In this document: positions 49,807 to 61,716 of the stretch, in pieces | How positions within the stretch are numbered: the first letter of the stretch is position 1 | How the letters are laid out: every line of letters begins with the position of its first letter | Assembly (NCBI GenBank): GCA_013399855.1 | Contig: VXAY01006829.1 | Location: 771,132-835,131, forward strand | DNA from: Oxyruncus cristatus | Taxonomy: Eukaryota > Chordata > Aves > Passeriformes > Cotingidae | Length of the DNA: 64,000 bases | Reading direction: 5' to 3' | Made by a program: the position numbers and the translations under genes | The notes under the pieces: generated by a model | Database searches by the model: none | What the model was told of the DNA's origin: nothing | The model's input: only the letters and a program-made list of their open reading frames with translations

Positions 49807-50535
49807 GAGGGAGGATGATGGTAATTAGGAGCTCAGTTTATGTGGCTGCCTTCCTTTCTCTGTTCAGCTGAAGCAACAAACATAGAAAAACTTGGATAAA
49901 AAAGCAACATTTATCTGATTTTTTAAAAAGGTGTTAAACTGGAAAACTTGTCTCTTTCCCTGACAAGGTTGCCTGCAGAGCTCCTAGCCACTTCATTACA
50001 CGAAATGCTCAGTTCTGTCTGTTCTTAGAAGGTATATTCAGTTATTTATGCATTGATTTTTAAATCTGTTAGTGTTTATTTACTTAAGCAGCATGCTCAG
50101 TTATAGTTTTTTAAGCTTGCAGTAATTAGATAATTTATCTCCCTTGAAGCCATGAGGGTTCCCATAGGCAACTAACTGATGTTTGTGCATTAATCAATAA
50201 TCACCGTAGGGGTTTTTTTCTAATTCTGTTTGCAGTCACAGACATTTTAGTATCTAGGTCAGTTGCTCTCTGTCTCTTGTTTGTCTAGGTTTTGAATTGT
50301 TTTTTTCCTGAGTTCAGTAAAACTCGCTTCAGATCCAGTGCAGTTGTTCTGTGCCGTGTTATGATGGTCAGCAGGAAGTGAATGTTCTTTCATGTTACAG
50401 TGAGAAAACAGCAGGGCACACTAAAGTTGTGGTTAAATGCAGACAGACATAATTCATACACTTTGACAGCACTCCTGTTCAAATGTCCTCTAACACGGAC
50501 ACAAGTTGCAGATGAAGGCGGAGAAACAAAGGAAG

Positions 50536-50640
50536 ATTAGTAGAATCATAGAATCATTGAGGCTGGAAAAGACCTCCCATGCCCTTCAAGTCCAGCTTTC
50601 GATTGAATGTCACCATGCCCACTAAACCATACCCCCAAAG
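50536..50640 (-). mobile_element. CR1-like LINE tail fragment
   Basis: It starts with AGAATCATAGAATCATTGAG and GCTGGAAAAGACCTCCCATG and continues to CACTAAACCATACCCCCAAAG. This is the reverse-complemented 3' tail of a CR1 subfamily with an AGAATCATAGAATCAT end. Confidence 0.88.
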
Positions 50641-52380
50641 TGTTTACTTATAAAGACAAAAACTCATTACTAGTTTCTTAAATAGAAACACTTGGATGCA
50701 CCCCCTGCAGAAACTGAACCTAAAAAGAATGTGTATCAAGGCCCCCTGCAACATCCTGGGCAGCTCAACAGCCTTGGTCCTTGGTCTGTCATGTGCCGTG
50801 TTATAAGTGTGGGCCATTGACTTAAAAACCCCAAACAGTAGAACACAAATTGTGTCATTAATTAGTACCATAAAACATATATATATATATATATATATAT
50901 AAAAGTATAGCACCTTTAAACCAAGCCCTTAGTTGTTACACTAGTCCATAGAACAACATTTATCCTGGTCTTGTCTGCAACCCAGCTGTGATTGCACGGT
51001 TCCTCTCCAGAGGCATTCAGTGCTGTAGAGCAGTCCTAGGTAACCGGTTTACAGGATCTGCTCCATGGTCACTGAGGAAACTGCTGTTTATTTAATTGCT
51101 CCACTCTTACAGTAGAAAAATTTTAAAAGTGTGCTAATGAATCACAGTGTTTTTCACACCTTCCTATGCTGTTGGGAAGATGGGGTAAATTTTCTCCACC
51201 AGCTCTTTCCATGGACATGCAGAGAGCAGGGAACACTCTTGCTAAGAATGCATGGCAAGTGTCTATACATAGCCACTTACCTCCATGATTAGAATTATGC
51301 TTGCACACATCAGATAATGTTTTCAAAATGTAGTTCAAAGTGAGTTCCTGTCTCCAAGCATTAATTACAGCTTCCATTTCACATCTGTTACTAGAGAGCA
51401 GCAGACAAAGATCTATAAAAACACAGCAGGCTTTTAATTGGAAATCTAGTAAAATTTATTCCTGGCAGTTGTTATTTCTAAAGGATGGTCAGTTATATAG
51501 ATCAACAACTATCTACCACAGGCAAAGTATCTTTTTTTTTTTTTTAAATACTTGTTAGAGGAAGAACATAGCTGTAATGACACAAGTAAACAAATGCTAT
51601 TGGTTGGTTAACCAACCTTGCTTCTGAGATCCTCCGTACTGCATAACTCGTGGCACTGCTAGTAATTATAATAACAACAATAATAAAGAGTGTTTGTCTG
51701 AACATTGCCCTCACAAAAGAAGATATTGGGGATTTTAAAGATGCATATTTTCAGATCTTAGCACTTATTGCAGCTTGAGGTAGTGTGATCAACGTGATAT
51801 CATTAAAAGGGAAGCTGCTCAGAAAAGTCTGTGTAATTGAGCACACTATCATGTGTGCCACAGTTACACAAACACTTTGCAGTGTATGCAGTGGCTGCAT
51901 GTATACAACACCTACACAAATACATAAATTTATATTATGGTTTGCAGCATCTTAGGTAGTTGTTCGTAACCTGCTGGGTGTTCATGCTGCAGTAAGGAAC
52001 TTACCTTCTGTCATCAGTGGGCTGCTTTAGTGAGGCAGATGGGGATGGGAAAGAGGTCAAAGTTTTATTAAAACATAAAAACTAACTCTTTCTATCTGCT
52101 CTGTATCAGTATTTTTTTTCTCACTTGGTTGGTTGGTTGGGGAGTAAATAATAGCTGCAGTGGCGAGAGGGTCAATTTCTGTTGACTCCCATGAGTTTTG
52201 TATTGTACCTAAACCCTATTAATGGTAACCTCATACTGAAAACTGCAAAGCAGAAATCCATCATCGTGTGCAGGTTTTGTCATTGGTGAGGGTGTATAGT
52301 GCTAATGTCTTCCCATATTTGAAGGATTGTTTTTATGTTTTTTTCTCCACCCCTTTATGGAATGTCATTATGAACCAAGA
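50641..52380 (+). other. MYO10: MYO10 intron 3, simple repeats and a palindrome
   Basis: Contains (AT)12 at 50877-50900, a T14 run at 51532-51545, a perfect 16-bp palindrome at 51602-51617 and (TTGG)4 at 52125-52140. No exon was recognised. Confidence 0.65.
50877..50900. repeat. (AT)12 microsatellite
   Basis: Twelve uninterrupted AT units, likely length-variable between individuals. Confidence 0.97.
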
Positions 52381-52522
52381 ACAGAAAGTAGACCAAGGTG
52401 CAGAATCAGAAGAAAGATTATTAATCATTTGCATAAGTGCCAGCAGCAGCTTAGTACCATTCAGTCAGAGCTTCTGCAAATAGTGCTGAATGCTTCTGCA
52501 CATGCCATTGCCTCACTTGGAG
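52381..52522 (+). other. Coding-like stretch with a good donor site, unrecognised
   Basis: Within a 149-codon open frame (52327-52776), the part before 52522 reads RRKIINHLHKCQQQLST then IQSELLQIVLNASAHAIASL. This is helix-like and denser in polar residues than typical intronic noise. It ends at an excellent donor, GGAG|GTAAGC, at 52523. The upstream acceptors available (AG at 52378-52379 or 52402-52403) would both put it out of frame with MYO10 exon 3 and hit a stop. If it is real, it belongs to another transcript or a pseudogene. No homologue was recognised. Confidence 0.2.
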
Positions 52523-52776
52523 GTAAGCTTTGGGTCCTTTCTGTAAGGTCTGTTGCTCCCATTCCAGCAAAGTCATTGAAAGGAGAGCAGGAATTTGTAC
52601 TCCAAAACTTAGGCTGCTTGCCTGTCACCAGCACATGTTTTCTTTACGTGAGTTGGGCTTTGACTGTAACGCAAGCTGCACAAAATTTACTGCTTGTGCT
52701 ACACTGTCCAACTGTGTTATTCACATATTCCAGCAGTTTAATACTCAAAAGGCCACAAATAACCCATTTAAGTTGA

Positions 52777-55700
52777 GAATGGATTAACTTACTTTTGTAA
52801 CTATTGTTTACCTTTTTAAATGGACTATTGATTCATAGCCAGGCTCTTATTTTATTTGAAAAGACATGGTCCCTTTCTCACAAGTAGTTTCAGCTGTTTC
52901 CTTTTGATGTTTGTCAGTCTTTCCTTTTCAAAGTAAATGGAATCCAAAAGTTCCATTTAGCAGATTTTTGACTGTTAATATCATTTGCCATCTTAGTCCT
53001 TACTTCTAGACTGACAGCTATTTGGCAGCAGTTCAGTGCCCTCCAACTAACTACCTGGCATAGACTTAGATTTCAGTTACTCTGGCTTTTGATTTCTCTT
53101 TGTTAAAGCATAATTCTTGCTTTTCCTGCTCCCTTCCTAAAAAAGCCCTTTCTATATAATAGATCTTCAGACATTAAAGAACCATGGAAGATATGGAAAT
53201 CTGGATATGAGTATGTAAAATGCTTGGAGGCAGAATGAAACAAATCTGCAAAATTCTATATAAAACTATTTCTCCGTTGTTCTAGAGACAGTGCTCTTAA
53301 GTGCATCATTTACCATCATTTTTGTTTTCATTTGTGTGTGTTTACTCTGAAAAGCCCCTTCATCTTCCCAAGATGAATCTGTAGGAAGGAAGAAGATAAT
53401 TTTTTTTCTTTTCCTTGCTGGAGGGTGAATTAGACCTTCAGACAGCTTTGAAAGACTCATTTGAGCATTGTGCAATAACAAAGCAGGAGGAAGAACTAGT
53501 GTGTGGCCACAGGCCATTTGAAATGAAGTGACAGGCCATGAGCTCTTTGTGGGGCCTTTTCTGATTTGAGCTAGAGCTTGCCTGGTTAAAATTAATCTGT
53601 GCACTTGTGCACACAGATTGCTGCAGTCTGATGTGCAAGTTTACATTCACAGGCTGTATTGCAGCCCATGAAAATAACAAAAATCAATGTCTCATTCTGA
53701 TCGATTGTGTTTTTGTTCAAAAAACAACGCCTCTATCCGCTTGGCAATGGTGAAGGGAGATACTCTTCTGTAATTGTTTATATAAACAGTCTGTGCACAA
53801 AAGATCATTATTCTGACACCCAGCAGGTTGGACTGCTACATGGTAGAGATTGCATTGTGTTAGCAAAAAAAGAGCATATAAAAACAAGGAGACTTGGTCC
53901 TTTTTATACAAGGGAAAAACTGCTAGAAACCTGTCAAGTTCTTAAAGAAGGAAAGATGTCTATCTGACATCACTGTTATTGTCTGCTGTTTCGGTTTTTA
54001 CCTTTGGCTGTAACAATGCTCTCTTATCAGGTTTTCTTTATGTTGGTTTTATATTTCCGAACTGGATTTTTGTGTGTGTGTATGGATTCAGGATAACACT
54101 TGTAGGGTTTCCTTGGGTAATCCCCATCCCCATGGGGCTCCACATGTTCAGTAGGAGAAAATGAGTAGGCAAATGAGATTAAGCTATGAGTGTATCTCTT
54201 AACCATCAGAGAGTTCGTCAGCATCTCTGAGTCTCCTGTGGGGTTAAGCAGAAAGGCATCTGCCTCTGTGCGCTGTGCACTGGTTTGGATATTTACATTG
54301 GCAGCTAAGGTGACCAAAACCCAGATTTTAGTTCTAAAGAAAAAGATCTAGACAGTTTTATTTAGCTTCCTAGGACAAGGACTGTGCAAGCTTGAAGCTG
54401 TAGGAAGTGGAAGGATTCTTAGTTTAGAAGTCAAGATAGCTGAGTTACGAAGTACAACTTCTATCATGAAGAGATAGCATAGCCTTTGCCCTTGGAAGGG
54501 CTTGGGAACAGGACAGTATAGCTTAATACTCTTGTACCAAGGGAAGCTTAAGGTCACATTAGCTGGGTTGAAGGCTGCATCTAACAGGGTGTGCTGTTGT
54601 CCAACAGTTGCCTCTGATCATCTGAAATCACATATTTTAAAATAATCCCAAACTATTCCAAAATCTTCTTGTGAACTGTACTAATGGAAACAAGCATAAA
54701 GCCTAGCTTTGAAAATGCCTTGGTCTGCTACACCTTGGATCTAATCTGTGCTCAGCACAGGAATGGAAAAGGCCACCAGGGAGGTGGTTGGTAGAAGAGG
54801 TTGCTGCAGCTTCTGTCATGGACTGAAACACATGGGATAGTGAAGCTGAGCACTTTTCATAAACAGTGACACAGAGAACATGTAGGAGGTGCATCTTGGC
54901 TGTAGATAGCTGCCTGTTTGCACTTGATCTTCGTAGGGACGTTTTCTGTCACATTCTGGTTCCCTTCTAAAGGTCCTTTCCTACAGATGCTTACTCGTGT
55001 ATTTGTAGTGTGGCCTGTACGTTTACAAACAGCTCATTTTACAATCAGTTCTACAATGGACCTTGAGAAGAAAAAAGGACAGGTTGGGATCATAATGTTG
55101 TGTGCATTGACGAGGAACACAGAGATACAGAAAAGCAAAGCTGATTCTAATTTGGGCGGTTGGATATTCACCATGAGTCACCAGACATGGTGAGAGCTGC
55201 AGGAGCCCAAGCATGTAAAGATGATTATAGAGTATGACATTTCCATCTTAGAAATGGCTTGATTGGTTGAAAGCATTTAAAATTGTAGTTCAGTACTTAA
55301 CTTTGATTATGGTTTTTAAGAAAGGAGCTTGGCTTCAGACATGAGACAACTGGATTCTATCCCACTGAAATTAGCATGGGACTAGCTGAAAGACAGGGTA
55401 TACTTACCACAGTGAGGATAAATCAAGCTCCTACTACGAACAACAGCATTAATTATCATCCTCTTTATGGCATACCATTTCCCCTTCTTCTCTCTCCTCT
55501 AAAAAGCACACCAAAATATGGGCCAGCCATCTTTTTCCTTTTTATGCTGACATGTGTCTGGTGGTAGACCTAGTTGTCTTTGCCATAGAATAAATTCAGT
55601 CGTGATTACCTTCAATCCCTTTACCTGAGAGAACTGGGAATCACGGAGGCCATTTCTGCAGTGTGTAGCAAACTCTTCTGTTGCCAGGTTTTGCATCCTG

Positions 55701-58477
55701 ACACCTTGAAATTTGGTGTTGAAAACATTAAAAAGTTTGATGGCTACTTTGTGGTCTCTCAAATGTTGCCTGTCACTGCACGTTCTGTGAAAACACTGGT
55801 ATTGTAATTTGGCAATTCTGCTGTAGCCATGATGATTTAAAGGTAAGTGAGGTGTGCAAGTTGTGTGGAACAGTGATAAAAATCTTTTCCCATGCATTGT
55901 ATAAAAGTAACATAGAAGTAGCTTTGAGGTGAGCCAGTTGTGCTACAGTTTTATTTGAAGTTTCTCATATATTAAGCTTAAGCCCAGAAAGTAATACTTT
56001 TTGAACAAATTGTCAAGTTGATACCAGTACCCCATTTAAAGAAAAAAAAAAACCTTTTGCTTTTCAGACACAGAATCAGTTCCTTAAGTGACTCCAGGAA
56101 AGTCAGGAGTTGCTCAAAACCAGCCCAGAAATGTTTTTTTTCCTGAGGCATCTGTAAACATGCTTTTCTTTCTGTAGTGACATAGATTTTCATGATCCAA
56201 AGCAAAAGGCTTCAAAATGCTCTTAACAGAGTTGTACAAAGCCCTGTTTCTCTGTTTATATATTTGTAACAAAACATCTTAATTCTGTATTTTATCTGTC
56301 CCAGCATTTCTAGTTGCAAGTTATGAAGAATATTTTGATTATTAGTGTCATTGAAGAAGCATAATGATAGAAAGAAGTAGAGGAATGCAGTGTTCTTTTG
56401 CCTGCTTTAATAGTGCAAGCAGTTTTGGTGTCTGTTGTGATTGTTGATCAAAGATTTAGTTCAGGAGCACCACACAGTGCCCTTTAACAGGGTCCTCCAG
56501 CCTGCTCCTGTCTTCCCTACCACCCTCCTTGTAGCATGCAATTTGCAAAGCGTGAAAGAATTGTGTGTCCTTCCCCCCCTCTCCCCTTTTTCATTTATTT
56601 ATTTATGAAAGAAGGAAGATTGGGATGTCTCAGATGCTAGAAGTCTGGGAAGTACAGAGGGATAGCTTGATGCAGAGGGTGAAGGGAGGTCATGAGAAAA
56701 GTAGTCTGAGATAAATTTAATGACCTCACATGGGAAAAACGAGCTTGGGTAATGCACAGAAATCACGAAGGATCCTCAGAAATAGCAAAGTTATTGTGGA
56801 GAAGTCTTGACATAAAAGTGAAGAAGTGGAAGGTGAATGGTTGCTGGATATGGAGCAAACCTGAAAGGATATACCCAAAAATTCTAAAAAGCATCTGTGG
56901 AGGGGAAAAGATGAAGATCAAGGTGGTCCTGGTATAGTGTGTTTGGTTTATGAAACTAATCAAGCGATCTTGCATTAGGATATTTTCCTTTTTAATTGCT
57001 TTTTGTTTATATAGAATCTGAAAAAAATTTGAAGGGGAAATTTCTTACTCTACTTCTTCCTCTTCCATCCTGAAAGTCTTTTCTACATAGGAAGGAAAGA
57101 CATTTCAAACTGTATTTCATTTATCCATTGCAAACTGGTTTCTTGTAATTTTAAGCTAACTTGAATTTTGATCCATAAAACTTCTTACATCATTTAGATT
57201 TGTTTGGCATCAAACTGAAGTAAACTGATTGTGTCTTTCTTAAAAAAAATAAAAATCCCTCTCATGTTAGACAGGACTACACTGACCCTGTTAAGTTTTG
57301 CTAGAGTATTTCTTTGGGTATCAGCAGTCTCTGTGAGCTCTTGAACCTTGTTGTTTTTCAGTATTTGAAGAACTCTGGCATGATTTCAAGACACAATCAA
57401 ATTTCAAAACCAATCAAAGAATTGATGAAAAATCTCTTCCTTTCTGAAGTACATCTTTCATTTTGATTCTTGTGGTGCCATTGCCTTACTCAATGTCTAA
57501 ATAAGAAGACAGGGTTTGAACAGTTAATTTTTCAGGTCCTTGTAGAGGATCAGCAAACAATCTGGTTTTCTCATTTTGTGCTAAAAGGGGTAGCAGGAGT
57601 GTCTGTGGCTTGTGAGCTAAAGTGTTTTGGGAGATGATTATCAATATCAAATTCAATAAAAATTTGAAAGTGTAAAAAGAGCCCAACCTACAATATGATA
57701 ATCAAACTGCTGCATTGGGATTCAGGCTGAGTAATTCAACTTTCATTTATTCTTTGGTTTAAATAAATACATTAGTGATGATCTGATAACAAGTTGTTAC
57801 TGGTTTAGGCTTTACCAGAATAGCTTGAGAGTTTGTGTGTGGTTCTGTCTGAAGAGTCAAGTCGGTCTTGTGACAGGGAATAGTGAACTGTCCTGTTCAC
57901 TGCCACAGATTTAAGGGGTCAGTCTTGTAATAGGACTTCTCACAGTATTTCCCTGAAAAAGACCCTCAAACTATTTAAATTAGAAATCTTCAGAACTCCT
58001 GTGTCTGCTTGCTAGTGCTCTGGTAGATGTATGAGTATTTCTCTTATTCATAACTGTTTTGGAGTGCTTTCATTAAAATAAGTAATTATTGACTGCCAGA
58101 ATCAGATTAGAAACTGCAAAGACAAAAAGAAAATTTAGATTACTCACTTCTAAGTAAAGTGGAAGTGACACTCTTAGGTGAAAATACCTTTTCTGAAATG
58201 TCACCTGCCTTGTGATGTTAGCATAATATAGTAATTTAGAGATCCTGCTTCTGACTGCTAACAGCTTTAATTTGCCATGTGATGGTGCCTGGTGCAGAAA
58301 TAACATTCAGGAGACAATACATGTCCCCTGAACAGCCCTGCATTTTTTGTGTGTCTTTGCACTGGTTTGGCTTGCTGTTAAGGTGCTTGGATTTGCAAAA
58401 CTGGAAGGTCTGCCGTACAAGAAAGGGGTTGTGTTGGGTGGCTGCTCAGGGTCCCCAAGGGGAGGGTAAGTGGAGGA
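52777..58477 (+). other. MYO10: MYO10 intron 3, no recognised feature
   Basis: AT-rich intron with homopolymer runs and chance frames only. Confidence 0.65.
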
Positions 58478-58672
58478 GCCTATAAGAAAGAGAGGTACTT
58501 TTTACAAGAGCATGTAGTGACAGAACAAGGGGAAATAGTTTCAAACTGAAGGAGAGTATGTTTAGATTAGATATTAGGGTGCAAGGGTGGTGAGGTGCTG
58601 GAACAGGTTGCCTAGAGGAATTATGGATACCCCATTCTTTGAAGTGTTCAAGGCCAGGCTGGATGGAGATTT
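58478..58672 (+). mobile_element. CR1 LINE fragment, end of ORF2
   Basis: The DNA shows GAGCCTATAAGAAAGAGAGG, GTAGTGACAGAACAAGGGGA, TTTAGATTAGATATTAG, GGAACAGGTTGCCTAGAGG and AAGTGTTCAAGGCCAGGCTG. These are the CR1 3' coding and adjacent words also seen at about 9300-9500. It is truncated at both ends, so the final tail is absent. Confidence 0.9.
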
Positions 58673-61528
58673 CTGGAAAATTTGTCTTTTAATGTGAACT
58701 TCTAAAATAATTGGAATAGTTTTTAATAACGGTGCTGCTTCAGCCCCTTGATACCTTGCTGAACTGCCTGGAGTAAAGATGAAGCTTCCACCACTTCTCC
58801 TTAGTCCATGCAGATACTTAGTTGTGGCTATGCCTGTGTTGAATTGTGACACTTGGTAATAAATGTGATGCACTGTGTGTATGAAGAATATACTTCTTTT
58901 GTGTTCTTGCCTTGGGATAAGGCACCTGTTTTTTGAAGGCCTGAGTTTGTTCTGTCTTGTGTCATCATAATTTGGTGGTGATTTAAGCACGTATTTAACT
59001 TGTTCTGCAAAGAGGTAGTACATATTAGGAGCACCAGAAGACTGGACTACTAAGTTGCGCCTGTGTCAGTAGAGGTTGCAATTCTTCACATTTTTGCTGA
59101 AAGAAAAATATATTGAGAGGGAATTTTTTAAGTCGTCCTAAGGACATGTCCTAAGCATAAGTCCATGAGGTGATTTAGGAATTGTTTTCACCAGTATTGT
59201 TTCTGCCATTCACCAGGTTTCTGTTATTGCCATAATACACCACCTGTAGCCAGCTGACTTCATTTAATAATAAGACTTACATTATTCTCAGTATTGACTA
59301 ATATTCTGGAAGCATTTCTGTCATTTTTAGAAAGTTATGCTTAAGCCATGTGAAAGACTGCCTCATGTTAAACGAGTGTGTGTGCAGAAGTGGCCTGTTG
59401 TCACCTCTTCTGTTATTTACTGTTTAAAATAGGAAAAGCAAGAAGAATTGCTATGTGTAGCCCATGGTGATGCAGTCCTTTACCACAGGAAGATGTTGTT
59501 TGCACTGAAGCTATAGAGTGGTTGCGTCTTTATGAAGTTAGATGGTATCATGTTTCATGGGGATTTTTTTATTTGCTTCTTTGCCGTGGCATCTGTTGTG
59601 ATGGTGTGCCTGAAGTTACTCTTTTCAAAAGACCTCAGACAGACTTTAATAAGGTAAAGATGAAGATCTGTAGCAGCCTGTTTTATTGGTCATACTTGCA
59701 CTGTAGTAATATAATTTAAAAAAAGCCTCTTAAAATTTGGCCTGTGCAATCTGTGCTGAAATATGTATCAAACAGAGGAAGTTTGTTTTCAGAGACTTCC
59801 TTATTACTTATTTAAGAACCCAAGAGGGGTTGATCCTGGGAAGTTAAGCTGTTGTCTCAGTGCTGTAATTGCCCTGCGATACGATCTTGTGTTGAAATGG
59901 TATCTCTCCTCTAGATGAAATCTTCTGAGTTATAGCACAGGATGGTGAGGGTTATAAAACACACAGATTGAAAGTTCACCGCTTTGTAAAAGGTACTTGA
60001 GTTACAGTGAGGAAGGATATTCCCCTTACAGCTAATAAAATTGTCATAATTTCAAGGACACCGCTGTAGTTCCCTTACCAAAAGCTCAAACCTGCAATTT
60101 GTGTCGAGCCTGATGGAGGGCGAACAGGTGGATAATGGGGAGCGTAACAGCAGGGTAACAGTGAGAAAGGAGAGCTGATACACAGTGATAATTCCATGTT
60201 AATTAAGGAGAAGAAGAGAGAGGCAGGTAGTTGCAGGTTTTAAATGCTGTGGAAGACACTGACGGAGAGGAAAGGAAAATGTGGTCCCTGTGTCTCAGCA
60301 AGTGCCCTTGTGATGGTTTGTACAGAGAAGAGGGAAACTGCAGGAGGAACATGTGGGGCTGCATTTCTGTGGTGTGCAAGATGCTGCTCGGCTTATCCAT
60401 CCTTTTCTGGGTAGGGTGCTGTGGAGATGAAGAGAGCGCCAGTCCTGCTGTCAGCTTCACAGCTGGTTCCTGTCGGCGACAAGAGGGTTGTCTGCTGATG
60501 AGGCATCTGTGTGTACATGGGGGCTGTGTTACAGGGCTGGAGGCTGCGCAGCCTGGCTCTTCACAAGTCCAGAGCAGGGCTGCTGAAGCCAGGTGTCAGC
60601 TCCCTGCCTGCAACCGCAGAAAGGGTGTTTAACAAAATGAAATCAATATCACAGCAGTAACACCGCACACACCATACAATATATCAATTAATTTCATGTG
60701 CCACAGAAATGTGCTGGAAATTCTGGAGATAGCAGGCCTAATGGTATCTCCTACCTCACTTCAATGTGATTTTATTTGAAAAACGCATTGAAGTCATTAG
60801 GGGGTGAGTGAGAAAATGAGCAGCATTGCAAACAGACTGTTGCAAACGATCAGGTTACCACAGCCTAATGAGGTAAGGCAGTGGGAATGGGCATAAGCTG
60901 CTACCTGAGTGGTTTTAATTGATGTGCTCTCTAATTGTAATTGGATAGCAATGGATGCCTTATCAAGTGCCATTGTGCATCAAACAAGTAATAAATTAAG
61001 TTACAGAAACACAGTGTTTTGGGAGTATCTGCCAGTACAAATGCTTTTCTTGGAGCCTGCTGCCATATGATTGCTAGTGTCTACCATAATGTCTGATACT
61101 TCTGTTTTAAAAATTAGTAGCGGAGAAGGACTTACATGGAAACACAGACTTTTGCACCAATACTTGAGACACAGTCAGGCTTTTATAAGTTCAGTGAGTC
61201 CCTAAGAACACATGAGAAGCAGCTGTAGACCAGCGCTCACAGGCATTACTGTGCAGCGGTAAGCAGCATTAAGGCAGGGATTTGTATAGCAAATAAGCTC
61301 TGTGTTGTAGGTGGGGTAAGCATGAGGACATGACAGAGGTGGAAACAACTTTTGCCCATCTGTTGCTTTTCTTGAAAGGAGGAAATCAAGGAAAATTACA
61401 ATCCACCTTTATCCAAAGGATTGCTACCGTTTTGCAAATGTGTATTTTTTGTTGATCATTTGAGCAGAGTGTTGATCTGTTCCAGCCCGTGTGTAATAAC
61501 AACTCTGTGGGGTGCTGTGTGCTTGCAG
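58673..61528 (+). other. MYO10: End of MYO10 intron 3, with possible conserved noncoding block
   Basis: The block at about 60640-61010 has no low-complexity runs and carries several homeodomain-type TAAT/ATTA words, for example TCAATTAATTTCATG and TCTAATTGTAATTGG. It could be a conserved regulatory element, but nothing in the sequence alone proves this. The acceptor region of exon 4 has few pyrimidines. Confidence 0.4.
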
Positions 61529-61716
61529 ACCTACATTGGTTCGATAGTTGCCTCTGTGAACCCCTACAAGAGCATCCCAGGACTGTACGACTGCACAGCT
61601 GTGGAGCGATACAGCAAGCACCACATGGGAGAGATCGCACCTCACATCTTCGCTGTGGCCAATGAGTGCTACCGCTGCCTTTGGAAGCGCCATGACAACC
61701 AGTGTATCCTCATCAG
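61529..61716 (+). CDS. MYO10: MYO10 coding exon 4 (motor domain up to the P-loop)
   Basis: The exon encodes 62 residues plus two bases of a split codon. It opens TYIGSIVASVNPYK, the conserved myosin strand and 'NPYK' turn. It continues through GLYDCTAVERYSKHHMGE and ends with PHIFAVANECYRCLWKRHDNQ and CILI. That last block lies just before the P-loop (GESGAGKT in myosins) that binds ATP. The exon ends in AG, so the next residue is a split Ser, and the P-loop itself must lie on the following exon beyond the window. The acceptor AG is at 61527-61528 behind a pyrimidine-poor tract, and the donor is AG|GTAAAT. It is 188 bp, phase 0 in and phase 2 out. All key motor residues in this segment appear intact. 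Confidence 0.96.

Larger units (their letters stand above)
45787..50535 (+). other. MYO10: MYO10 intron 3, mostly unremarkable
   Basis: Contains a 10-bp tandem array (46439-46478) and an imperfect 27-bp duplication near 49757. A 186-codon antisense frame at 49242-49802 has no recognisable domain and is about the length expected once by chance in a window this size. Confidence 0.6.

Noticed and set aside
60231..60632. 133-codon plus-strand frame rich in Cys
   Set aside because: No signal peptide pattern, no cysteine spacing of a known family and no splice context; treated as chance.
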